A DNA stretch of 45,560 nucleotides from JAALLB01 sp964502215 (GTDB lineage: Bacteria > Pseudomonadota > Alphaproteobacteria > Rhizobiales > Rhizobiaceae). The translations under genes and the position numbers were made by a program. Below are positions 8,264-15,707 of the stretch, piece after piece (position 1 is the first letter of the stretch; every line of letters starts with the position of its first letter). The notes beneath the pieces are model-generated. The model saw nothing but the letters and a program-made list of their open reading frames with translations, did not search any database and had not been told where the DNA came from. Location of the stretch: assembly GCA_964502215.1 (NCBI GenBank), contig CAZCUN010000024.1, positions 1 through 45,560 on the forward strand. Reading direction: 5' to 3'.

Positions 8264-8779
8264 CTAGAATGGAATTTCATCATCAATGTCACCACCAGAT
8301 GGACCACTGAAGCCACCACCTTGATTACCGCCACCCATTTGACCTTGACCACCTAATGGGCCAGATTGGCCAAAGTTGCCACCGCCACCTTGGTCATAGC
8401 CACCACCGCCGCTGCCTTGGTTGTCACTACGACCATCAAGCATGGTAAGCACACCATTATAGTTTTGCAGAACAACTTCAGTTGACCATCGGTCTTTACC
8501 TTCGTTGTCTTGCCATTTGCGAGTTTGAAGCTGGCCTTCAACGTAGATTTTCGAGCCTTTTTTAACATAGTTCTCAATCACACGGCAAAGCCCTTCATTG
8601 AAAACGACAACACGGTGCCATTCAGTTTTCTCACGGCGTTCGCCAGTGTTCTTATCTTTCCAAGTATCAGAAGTAGCAATGCTAAGGTTCGCGATTGGGC
8701 GACCATCCTGCGTACGCTTGATATCAGGATCAGCGCCCAAATTACCAATCAAAATCACCTTATTGACACTACCTGCCAT
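8264..8779 (-). CDS. ssb: Single-stranded DNA-binding protein
   Basis: SSB coats single-stranded DNA in replication, recombination and repair. The 171-residue product begins MAGSVNKVILIGNLGADPD, and the OB-fold fills roughly residues 1-108 (TSDTWKDKNTGERREKTEWH, VYVEGQLQTRKW). A Gly/Gln-rich linker follows, and the protein ends in the acidic partner-binding tip DDEIPF. The start at 8777-8779 is preferred because GGAG lies 9-12 bases upstream. A TTG four codons earlier contains that GGAG and would add MESI. The gene is divergent from uvrA, and the shared gap carries a LexA box. Confidence 0.97.
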   Translation of the reverse strand: MAGSVNKVILIGNLGADPDIKRTQDGRPIANLSIATSDTWKDKNTGERREKTEWHRVVVFNEGLCRVIENYVKKGSKIYVEGQLQTRKWQDNEGKDRWSTEVVLQNYNGVLTMLDGRSDNQGSGGGGYDQGGGGNFGQSGPLGGQGQMGGGNQGGGFSGPSGGDIDDEIPF

Positions 8780-8903
8780 GATACTCTCCAATAGCTAACG
8801 CCTCAAAAGGCGCATATTCAAAAAACTTTCGTGTACATTGCCCTATTTGGCTTGCAAACTCGACTGCCAGCTTTATCTTTCCACACATAACAGACAAAAT
8901 TAT

Positions 8904-8933
8904 TTGTTCTTATTATGTTCTTTTTTATATAAT
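8904..8933 (+). promoter_or_regulatory. uvrA promoter with overlapping LexA (SOS) box
   Basis: GTTC (8906-8909), seven bases, then GTTC (8917-8920) exactly match the alphaproteobacterial LexA operator GTTC-N7-GTTC. The box overlaps a promoter-like TTGTTC (8904-8909) and TATAAT (8928-8933) with an 18-base spacer. LexA bound here would block RNA polymerase. The expected start of transcription is about 40 bases before the uvrA ATG. ssb starts 127 bp away on the other strand and may share the control. Confidence 0.8.
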
Positions 8934-8978
8934 ATTACAAGTATGATTCAAAAATCCTTCTCTCTTGTGGATATCTAA

Positions 8979-11891
8979 ATGGCAGACCTAAAGAATATTT
9001 CAGTGCGTGGCGCACGTGAGCACAATCTGAAAAACATTGATATCGACCTACCAAGAGACAAGCTTATTGTCATTACAGGCCTGTCAGGCTCAGGCAAATC
9101 TTCGCTTGCATTTGATACAATCTATGCAGAAGGCCAGCGCCGTTATGTAGAAAGCTTATCAGCCTATGCGCGTCAATTCCTTGAAATGATGCAAAAACCT
9201 GATGTGGATCAAATCGATGGGCTTTCACCAGCCATATCAATTGAACAAAAAACCACCTCAAAGAACCCGCGCTCTACAGTTGGTACAGTCACAGAAATCT
9301 ACGACTATATGCGTCTTCTCTTTGCGCGTGTTGGTGTGCCCTATTCACCCGCTACAGGTCTACCAATCGAAAGCCAAACGATTTCGCAAATGGTAGATCG
9401 CATCATGAGTTTAGAAGATGGTCAGCGGTTATATCTGCTTGCGCCTATCGTTCAAGGTCGCAAAGGCGAATACCGCAAGGAATTAGCCGAGCTTACCAAG
9501 AAAGGTTTTCAACGCGTGAAAGTAGATGGCACACTTTACGAGATTGCTGATGTCCCTGCCCTTGATAAAAAATACAAGCACGACATTGATGTGGTTGTAG
9601 ACCGTGTTGTTGTGCGAGATGACATCGCAACACGCCTTGCAGACAGTTTACAAACAGCCCTTCAACTCTCAGATGGTTTAGCCATTGCAGAACTAGCAGA
9701 CAAACCTTTGCCTAAGGAAGAAACCGCAGCTGGCGGTTCAAAAAACAAATCCCTCAACGCCACACACGAAACACTCGTCTTTTCAGAAAAATTTGCATGT
9801 CCAGTTTCAGGCTTTACAATAGCGGAAATTGAACCACGATTATTCTCATTCAACAATCCTTTTGGTGCATGTCCAACCTGTGATGGTCTTGGCACGCAAA
9901 AAGGCATGGATGAAGATATGGTCATTCCAGATGATACGCTCACCCTACGCGGTGGCGCTATCTTACCATGGTCAAAATCTTCGACGCCTTCTCCATACTA
10001 TGCTCAAACGCTTGAAGCATTGGGCAAGCATTATAAATTCAAAATGTCAGACCCATGGCGCGATATCAAAAAAGAAGCACAGCAAGCAATACTGCATGGC
10101 ACAGGTAAAACCGAAATCAACTTCATCTACGATGATGGCCTACGCAAATATGAAACCAAGAAAACCTTTGAAGGTGTCATTCCCAATCTCGAACGACGCT
10201 GGCGCGAAACTGATTCATCGTGGATGCGCGAAGAGATTGAAAAATTCATGTCTTCATCACCGTGTGAAGCCTGTAACGGTAACCGCTTAAAGCCAGAAGC
10301 ACTTTGCGTTAAGCTTGATGGCAAACACATTTCAGACATCACGCAGCTTTCTATCAAACATGCAGCCGTGTGGTTTGATGCATTGCCTAAAACCATGAAC
10401 GACAAACAAAACGAAATTGCAGGCCGTATCTTAAAAGAAATCCGCGAACGCTTGAAATTCTTAAATGATGTGGGTCTTGATTATCTTTCCATGTCACGAA
10501 ACTCAGGCACACTCTCTGGCGGTGAAAGCCAACGTATCAGACTTGCCTCGCAAATCGGTTCTGGCCTTACTGGCGTTCTATACGTGCTGGACGAACCTTC
10601 CATCGGCCTACACCAAAGAGATAACGCACGTCTACTCGAAACCCTCAGACATCTACGCGATCTGGGCAATACAGTGATTGTGGTTGAACATGATGAAGAC
10701 GCAATTTTAACCGCGGATCATCTAGTAGACATCGGCCCATATGCAGGCATTCATGGTGGTGAAGTCATTGCCTCTGGCACGCCAAAACAAGTGATGAAAT
10801 CGAAGAAATCTATCACAGGCCAATACCTCACTGGCAAGCTTGCAATTCCGTTGCCAGAAAAACGTCGCAAGGCTGCTAAAGGAAAACTGGTTCGCGTTAA
10901 AGGCGCTACAGGCAATAATCTGCAAAACGTAACGGCTGATTTCCCGCTTGGTATTTTCACAGCCGTAACGGGCGTATCAGGTGGCGGCAAATCTACGCTT
11001 TTAATTGAGACACTCTACAAAGCAGCCGCAAGACGCATCGGCAGTGCAAGAGCTGCCCCCGCTCCGCATGATTCAATTGAAGGCTTTGAACATTTAGATA
11101 AAGTCATCGACATTGACCAATCGCCAATCGGGCGAACACCGCGCTCTAACCCCGCCACTTACACAGGCGCATTCACACCTATCCGCGAATGGTTCGCTGG
11201 TCTGCCCGAAGCAAAAACACGCGGCTATGCACCCGGTCGTTTCTCCTTCAACGTAAAAGGCGGACGCTGCGAAGCTTGTCAGGGGGATGGCGTCATAAAA
11301 ATCGAAATGCACTTCCTACCAGATGTTTATGTCACCTGCGATGTCTGTAAAGGCAAGCGCTACAACCGCGAAACCATGGAAGTGCTCTTCAAGGGTAAAT
11401 CAATTGCAGATGTATTGGACATGACCGTTGATGAAGCAGAAGACTTCTTCAATGCAGTGCCAAGTGTGCGCGATAAAATGGCAACGCTCAAACGCGTTGG
11501 CCTTGGCTACATCAAAGTAGGCCAACAAGCCACAACGCTCTCAGGCGGTGAAGCGCAGCGCGTAAAACTCGCCAAAGAATTGAGCAAACGCGCCACTGGT
11601 CGAACGCTCTACATCCTTGATGAACCCACAACAGGACTTCACTTCCACGATGTAGCCAAACTACTAGAAGTCCTGCATGAGTTAGTGGACGCGGGGAATA
11701 CAGTCGTCGTCATCGAGCATAATTTAGAAGTCATAAAAACAGCCGACCACATTCTTGATCTAGGCCCTGAAGGCGGTGATGGTGGTGGTGAGCTGGTCGC
11801 AAGCGGCACACCGGAAGAAGTAGTGAAAGTGAAGCGCAGTTATACAGGACAGTTTTTGAAGGAGTTGCTGGAGAGAAGACCGCAGGGGTGA
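8979..11891 (+). CDS. uvrA: Excinuclease ABC subunit A
   Basis: UvrA is the damage-sensing ATPase of nucleotide excision repair and loads UvrB. The 970-residue protein has two ABC ATPase modules. Walker A motifs are GLSGSGKSS (near residue 35) and GVSGGGKST (near 670). Signature motifs LSGGESQRIRLA and LSGGEAQRVKLA precede Walker B segments ending LDEP. The first zinc module reads CPVSGFTIAEIEPRLFSF then CPTC, so its second Cys is Ser, which I recall as usual in alphaproteobacteria. The second zinc module (CEAC...CDVC) is complete. A LexA box lies over its promoter. Its TGA overlaps the GTG of the following broken gene. Confidence 0.98.
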   Translation: MADLKNISVRGAREHNLKNIDIDLPRDKLIVITGLSGSGKSSLAFDTIYAEGQRRYVESLSAYARQFLEMMQKPDVDQIDGLSPAISIEQKTTSKNPRSTVGTVTEIYDYMRLLFARVGVPYSPATGLPIESQTISQMVDRIMSLEDGQRLYLLAPIVQGRKGEYRKELAELTKKGFQRVKVDGTLYEIADVPALDKKYKHDIDVVVDRVVVRDDIATRLADSLQTALQLSDGLAIAELADKPLPKEETAAGGSKNKSLNATHETLVFSEKFACPVSGFTIAEIEPRLFSFNNPFGACPTCDGLGTQKGMDEDMVIPDDTLTLRGGAILPWSKSSTPSPYYAQTLEALGKHYKFKMSDPWRDIKKEAQQAILHGTGKTEINFIYDDGLRKYETKKTFEGVIPNLERRWRETDSSWMREEIEKFMSSSPCEACNGNRLKPEALCVKLDGKHISDITQLSIKHAAVWFDALPKTMNDKQNEIAGRILKEIRERLKFLNDVGLDYLSMSRNSGTLSGGESQRIRLASQIGSGLTGVLYVLDEPSIGLHQRDNARLLETLRHLRDLGNTVIVVEHDEDAILTADHLVDIGPYAGIHGGEVIASGTPKQVMKSKKSITGQYLTGKLAIPLPEKRRKAAKGKLVRVKGATGNNLQNVTADFPLGIFTAVTGVSGGGKSTLLIETLYKAAARRIGSARAAPAPHDSIEGFEHLDKVIDIDQSPIGRTPRSNPATYTGAFTPIREWFAGLPEAKTRGYAPGRFSFNVKGGRCEACQGDGVIKIEMHFLPDVYVTCDVCKGKRYNRETMEVLFKGKSIADVLDMTVDEAEDFFNAVPSVRDKMATLKRVGLGYIKVGQQATTLSGGEAQRVKLAKELSKRATGRTLYILDEPTTGLHFHDVAKLLEVLHELVDAGNTVVVIEHNLEVIKTADHILDLGPEGGDGGGELVASGTPEEVVKVKRSYTGQFLKELLERRPQG

Positions 11892-12700
11892 GAGTAGTGA
11901 CTTTTGGCAAATGTAAATTAACAAATAAAAATGGGAATTTTGTAAAGTCTCATATAATTCCAAAAGCCTTCTTAAAAAGAACAACCAACGCACCTTTCAT
12001 GATATCAAATGGCATTTCAAAACCAAGCATTATGTATGATGGTTGGTATGATAAAAACTTAGTAATAAGAGAAGGAGAAGATTATTTTGAACAAGGTGAT
12101 AGTTATATTGCCAAAATTTTACAAAAGAATTACCTCACATACTCTAAGCGTCGGGCTGCTGATGATTTAAATAAACTTGAAGGAACATTAGTAGCCGGTA
12201 ATATTTATAAACTCACAGATGTTGATACTGATTTAATACGCCTATTTGCTCAAAGTTTACTCTGGCGAGCATCTATGTCGACACATAAAGATTTTACTAC
12301 TGTAAATTTAGATAAGAAATCAAACGAATTACTCAAAACAAATATCTTAAATGCAAACCCAGGTCCATATTGGGAATTTCCTATTTAATGCGGTGTTTTT
12401 TGCAATGAAGTTGAGTTAACTAAAATACAACCTCTAAGGTCAAAAAAGCATCCATTTATTCGATTTTTTTTAGATGGCGTAATAATCTATATTGCACCAA
12501 GAAAACGAATAATTCGGCAAGAAAAATTCAAACATCTTTTTGTTGGTAAAGATAAAAAAACAATAGATTTAATTTGTTTTTCAAGTACTGATTCTTGGCA
12601 TAATAACGAAACTATCAAAACGTTAAATAATACTTTTAATCAACACGGAGATATATTTTCTGGCTTTAAAAGTGCATCGCAAGTAAGACGTAAAACTTAA
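11888..12700 (+). pseudogene. HNH-like/KSHIIP family protein interrupted by an in-frame TAA
   Basis: The frame opens with GTG overlapping the uvrA stop (GTGA). It encodes CKLTNKNGNFVKSHIIPKAF, resembling the Cys/SHIIP start of small HNH-nuclease-like proteins, then a region rich in Lys, Asn and Ile. A TAA at 12386-12388 ends it after 166 residues. The same frame then continues without a stop for 103 codons to TAA at 12698-12700. That part encodes coherent protein (CGVFCNEVELTKIQPLRS, HPFIRFFLDGVIIYIAPRKR). No start codon follows the TAA closely, so the second part is unlikely to be a separate gene. Base use is visibly more AT-rich than in uvrA, which hints at a transferred accessory gene. Only one Cys is seen near the HNH-like motif, so nuclease activity is a guess. 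Confidence 0.65.
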
Positions 12701-12731
12701 TATACATATTATATAAGTATAGACGATCTCC

Positions 12732-12888
12732 CGTCATCCCGGTCGCCATGCGAACCGGGATCCATTGATGCTCGCACTAGTTACAGAAAACTAAATAGAA
12801 ACGTATCTCTAAAACTCACTATATTTGAAACTTCCATACTCGTTGCTGGGTATAATAGATCCCGGTTCGCATGGCGACCGGGATGACG
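12732..12888. repeat. REP-like element: 31-bp perfect inverted repeat
   Basis: Bases 12732-12762 and 12858-12888 are exact reverse complements (CGTCATCCCGG...CCGGGATC), separated by 95 AT-rich bases. Each arm is itself an imperfect hairpin, because CCCGGTCGCCATGCGAACCGGG nearly pairs with itself. GTCATCCCGG...CCGGGATCC units are a common dispersed palindrome type in alphaproteobacterial intergenic DNA. The arms are far more GC-rich than their surroundings. It lies between the broken HNH-like gene and the aminotransferase terminator. No gene is seen in 12701-12903. Confidence 0.75.
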
Positions 12889-12903
12889 AATGAGGGTGTA
12901 AAC

Positions 12904-12934
12904 AAAAAAAAACGGGCTGCCTTAGCAACCCGTT
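12904..12934 (-). terminator. Intrinsic terminator of the aminotransferase gene
   Basis: On the minus strand AACGGGTTGC, loop TAAG, GCAGCCCGTT forms a 10-bp stem with one G-T pair, followed directly by a run of T residues (12904-12912 read in reverse). It lies 26 bases past the aminotransferase stop codon. Confidence 0.9.
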
Positions 12935-12959
12935 CAAATTCATAAAACCTAAAGTCTTT

Positions 12960-14348
12960 TTAAGCAGTCTGACGCGTAATCGCACCGTCAACTGCATGGA
13001 TGATTTCATCAATGTCTGACTTGGTACAAATCAGTGCTGGTGAGAAACATAGCGTGTTGTTAAAACCTTTTAGCGAACGGTTTGTTGCGCCAATGACAAC
13101 AGCGTTCTCTTTGAAACAATCGGCCACAATCGCTTGCGTCAATTGCTCAGAAGCTGGCTCTTTTGTATCACGATCATTTACAAGCTCTGCACCGACAAAG
13201 AGGCCTTTACCACGAACTTGGCCAATAATGTCATGCTTGCCTGCAAGACCTTCAAGCTTCTCAAGGAAGTATTCACCCATCAAAACAGTGTTATCAAGAA
13301 GGTTTTCATCTTCAAGAATACGAAGGTTTTCAAGGGCTGCTGTTGGCCCTGCCGTACAACCACCAAAGGTAGAAATATCACGGAAGTAACCCATCGTATC
13401 AGACATTTCAGGTTTCAACATATTGAAAACATCTTCAGTCGTAACCGTACAAGAAATAGCGGCATACCCAGAGGCAACGCCTTTTGCCATCGTCACCATA
13501 TCAGGCTCAATGCCGTAGTGCTGATAACCAAACCAAGTGCCGGTACGACCCATGCCGCATACAACTTCATCAATGTGAAGGAGAACATCATACTTCTTAC
13601 AAATTTCCTGAACACGTTCCCAGTAACCTTCTGGCGGAACAATTACACCGCCGCCAGCCGTAATTGGCTCAAGGCAAAGTGCGCCAACAGTTTCTGGGCC
13701 TTCACGAAGAATAACTTCTTCAATCGCATTAGCGGCACGGATACCATAATCATCCACCTCGCCCCACTGCGAACGGTATTCAAGACAATGCGGCACTTCA
13801 ACAAACCCAGGTGTGAAAGGACCATACTCGTCTCTGCGCTCATCTTGGCCACCAGCAGAAAGTGTCGCAATAGTTGTGCCATGATAATCACGCTGACGAT
13901 AAAGAATTTTATGCTTCTTGCCGCCATACTTATTATAAGCAATCTGGCGAACCATCTTGAAGCATTTCTCATTCGCTTCAGAACCAGAGTTAGAATAATA
14001 AACACGAGACATACCAGGCATTTTTTCGATCAAACGCTCTGCAAACAATGCGCCCGGAATAGAGCCCATGGAGCCAGCAAAATAGTTCATCTTAACAAGC
14101 TGATCACGAACCGCATCTGCAATGCTCTCACGACCATAACCAACGTTTACTGTCCAAACACCGCCAGAAACCGCATCAAGATGCTCGCGTCCAGCTTGGT
14201 TCCAGACACGCATGCCCTTACCTTCAACAATGATAAGTGGATCAACTTCATCCGTGAATTTAGAGTGGTTAGTCAGGTGATGCCAAACGTGTTTCTTGTC
14301 TGCTGCAACTACGTGGCTGATGTCATTCGGATTTACTAATTTATTCAT
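12960..14348 (-). CDS. tpa: Class III aminotransferase, taurine:pyruvate type
   Basis: The 462-residue PLP enzyme closely resembles taurine-pyruvate aminotransferase as I recall it (KKHVWHHLT, DAVSGGVWTVNVGYGRE, ITAGGGVIVPPEGYWE, SGYAAISCTVTTE). That enzyme moves the amino group of taurine to pyruvate, giving sulfoacetaldehyde and alanine. The PLP lysine is Lys289 (TMAKGVASG) and the PLP-ring Asp is Asp260 (HIDEVV). The substrate is inferred, since other class III enzymes act on omega-amino acids. No taurine uptake or sulfoacetaldehyde genes are nearby. The start at 14346-14348 is chosen because GGGAG (14358-14362) is nine bases upstream, whereas the ATG three codons earlier touches it. It appears monocistronic, with a terminator and a palindrome upstream. 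Confidence 0.85.
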   Translation of the reverse strand: MNKLVNPNDISHVVAADKKHVWHHLTNHSKFTDEVDPLIIVEGKGMRVWNQAGREHLDAVSGGVWTVNVGYGRESIADAVRDQLVKMNYFAGSMGSIPGALFAERLIEKMPGMSRVYYSNSGSEANEKCFKMVRQIAYNKYGGKKHKILYRQRDYHGTTIATLSAGGQDERRDEYGPFTPGFVEVPHCLEYRSQWGEVDDYGIRAANAIEEVILREGPETVGALCLEPITAGGGVIVPPEGYWERVQEICKKYDVLLHIDEVVCGMGRTGTWFGYQHYGIEPDMVTMAKGVASGYAAISCTVTTEDVFNMLKPEMSDTMGYFRDISTFGGCTAGPTAALENLRILEDENLLDNTVLMGEYFLEKLEGLAGKHDIIGQVRGKGLFVGAELVNDRDTKEPASEQLTQAIVADCFKENAVVIGATNRSLKGFNNTLCFSPALICTKSDIDEIIHAVDGAITRQTA

Positions 14349-14372
14349 GGCGACCATCTCCCAAAAACCGCG

Positions 14373-14395
14373 TGAAATTTATAACTATAATTTCA
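14373..14395. promoter_or_regulatory. Palindrome upstream of the aminotransferase gene, candidate operator
   Basis: TGAAATT (14373-14379) and AATTTCA (14389-14395) are perfect inverted arms around a 9-base AT-rich centre. They sit 25 bases before the start codon, just upstream of the ribosome site. This is a plausible repressor or activator site. It may also be a chance AT palindrome. Confidence 0.35.
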
Positions 14396-14470
14396 TTTAG
14401 GCTACATCAGGATTTCAAAACGCGCATGAATCCAGAATCGCTTTTACGGGGAGCCAGATTCAAAACAAGA

Positions 14471-15304
14471 TCAAAGCCTAGATACACTACAAAACGCCCC
14501 CCATTGTCGCTTTAAAGGGGATAATACAATTGGTTTTTCTAGGCAGTCTAAAGCATTTTTCTCAATTTTTGCTAGCAAAGGTTCAACAAATACAATTTGC
14601 AAAAAGACAGCGCGTTGATTTTTAGGAAGCTTAGCAATCGCAGATTTTGCTTTCTTGATATGTGACCTACCCAGTTCAATCATCTCTGCAACAACTGCCT
14701 CATGTGTATGATTAGGTTTTTGTTCAAGCCAGCTTTCACGATTAAGCTCGTGAGTTTGCAAGATAGTAAGTGGAAAATACACTTGTCCATGAGAACGCGC
14801 CTTAGCGCATTGAGACAGATGCTTTGCTACACCAATTGCAACGCCAGCATGACCACATGCGTCAGCAAGCTCTGAACTACGTTCAATGCCAGATGCAAGC
14901 GCTATCATGTGTAACAATGAAGAAACTGTCTCGCCTAGATAACCTTCATATGTTTGAAGGTCGGGCATTCCATCTTGATAGAGATCAAAAATTCTAGCTT
15001 CAAGCATATTGTCAAAAACATCACGTTGAAGTTTATGTTCATCAATAAGTGCTAGAAGTGTTTCGGCCAATGGGCCGCTGCCGACATTTCCATCTGATTT
15101 AATTAAATCACGCCACCATTGAATTCGAATTTCACCAGGCATTGGTTCAGAAACCAAATCAGAAATTTTCGCAACTTCAGCATCAAAAGCATAAAGTGTC
15201 ATTGCTAAATGGCGAAGGTCTTCAGGCAAATATAGACAACAAAGATAACGCTCTGGATCAAGCGATTTTAAGGTTTGTTGAATATGAACCTGATGATCGA
15301 ACAT
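14471..15304 (-). CDS. Squalene/phytoene synthase family protein
   Basis: This 277-residue protein belongs to the trans-prenyltransferase fold family. It has DPERYLCCLYLPEDLRHLAMTLYAFDAEVAKI at the N-terminus, IRIQWWRDLI, a second motif YLGETVSSLLHMIAL, and HAGVAIGVAKHLSQ. The first Asp-rich motif is reduced to DAEVAKISD and the second is weak, which resembles the NDUFAF6-like members linked to respiratory complex I assembly rather than true phytoene synthases. A catalytic role in carotenoid or hopanoid synthesis is therefore uncertain. Its ATG shares one base with the Mth938-like gene's TAA (TAATG), which implies translational coupling. Confidence 0.78.
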   Translation of the reverse strand: MFDHQVHIQQTLKSLDPERYLCCLYLPEDLRHLAMTLYAFDAEVAKISDLVSEPMPGEIRIQWWRDLIKSDGNVGSGPLAETLLALIDEHKLQRDVFDNMLEARIFDLYQDGMPDLQTYEGYLGETVSSLLHMIALASGIERSSELADACGHAGVAIGVAKHLSQCAKARSHGQVYFPLTILQTHELNRESWLEQKPNHTHEAVVAEMIELGRSHIKKAKSAIAKLPKNQRAVFLQIVFVEPLLAKIEKNALDCLEKPIVLSPLKRQWGAFCSVSRL

Positions 15305-15696
15305 TACACTGCCAAGAATGCAGCAGCCACCGCCCTGCCTTCTGCTATTAAAACATTATATGTACGCACAGCAGCACCGGTCGCCATAGGGTCAGCCGAT
15401 ATATTCACGCTTCGTAATTTTGTACGGAGTTCAGATTGTAGCGGCAAAAGATCAAGACCAGAGCCAACAAGTAATATTTCAATCTCATCAGCTTCAGCAA
15501 ATAGTCTTTCAAAGTTTTCTGAATTCAAATCATCTGGTTGAGTTACATCCCACCCATAAATACCAGAGGGCAAACAAAGCAAACTTCCTTTGTGAGACAT
15601 TTCGGCGAATCTAAAGCCACCATTTCCGTAAGCATCAATTGGTGCACGCCCTGGAAAATGCGCCTCTCTAATCTCAATGCCTTTTTGACCACGCAT
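15304..15696 (-). CDS. Mth938-like domain protein (DUF498)
   Basis: A 130-residue protein of the Mth938/NDUFAF3-like family, with EIREAHFPGRAPIDAYGNGGFRF, GSLLCLPSGIYGWDV, ILLVGSGLDLLPL and MATGAAVRTYNVLIAEGRAVAAAFLAV. The eukaryotic relative NDUFAF3 is a complex I assembly factor, and the bacterial role is not established. The gene starts 11 bases beyond the secDF stop and overlaps the next gene by one base. secDF, this gene and the prenyltransferase-fold gene therefore probably form one transcript. Pairing with an NDUFAF6-like protein suggests a shared respiratory-assembly role, which is inference. Confidence 0.88.
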   Translation of the reverse strand: MRGQKGIEIREAHFPGRAPIDAYGNGGFRFAEMSHKGSLLCLPSGIYGWDVTQPDDLNSENFERLFAEADEIEILLVGSGLDLLPLQSELRTKLRSVNISADPMATGAAVRTYNVLIAEGRAVAAAFLAV

Positions 15697-15707
15697 GGAA
15701 ATATGTC

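Noticed and set aside
9780..9890. Loss of a zinc ligand in UvrA (CPVS instead of CPxC) as a mutation
   Set aside because: I recall the same Ser in other alphaproteobacterial UvrA proteins, so it is probably lineage-typical.
12720..12890. Possible CRISPR or attachment site
   Set aside because: Only one pair of inverted arms, not regular direct repeats with unique spacers. No integrase or tRNA end is near.
13134..14339. 401-codon open frame on the plus strand opposite the aminotransferase gene
   Set aside because: It is antisense to a well-recognised enzyme. The predicted protein is rich in His, Thr, Asn, Arg and Ile with no domain, as expected from the complement of a coding strand.
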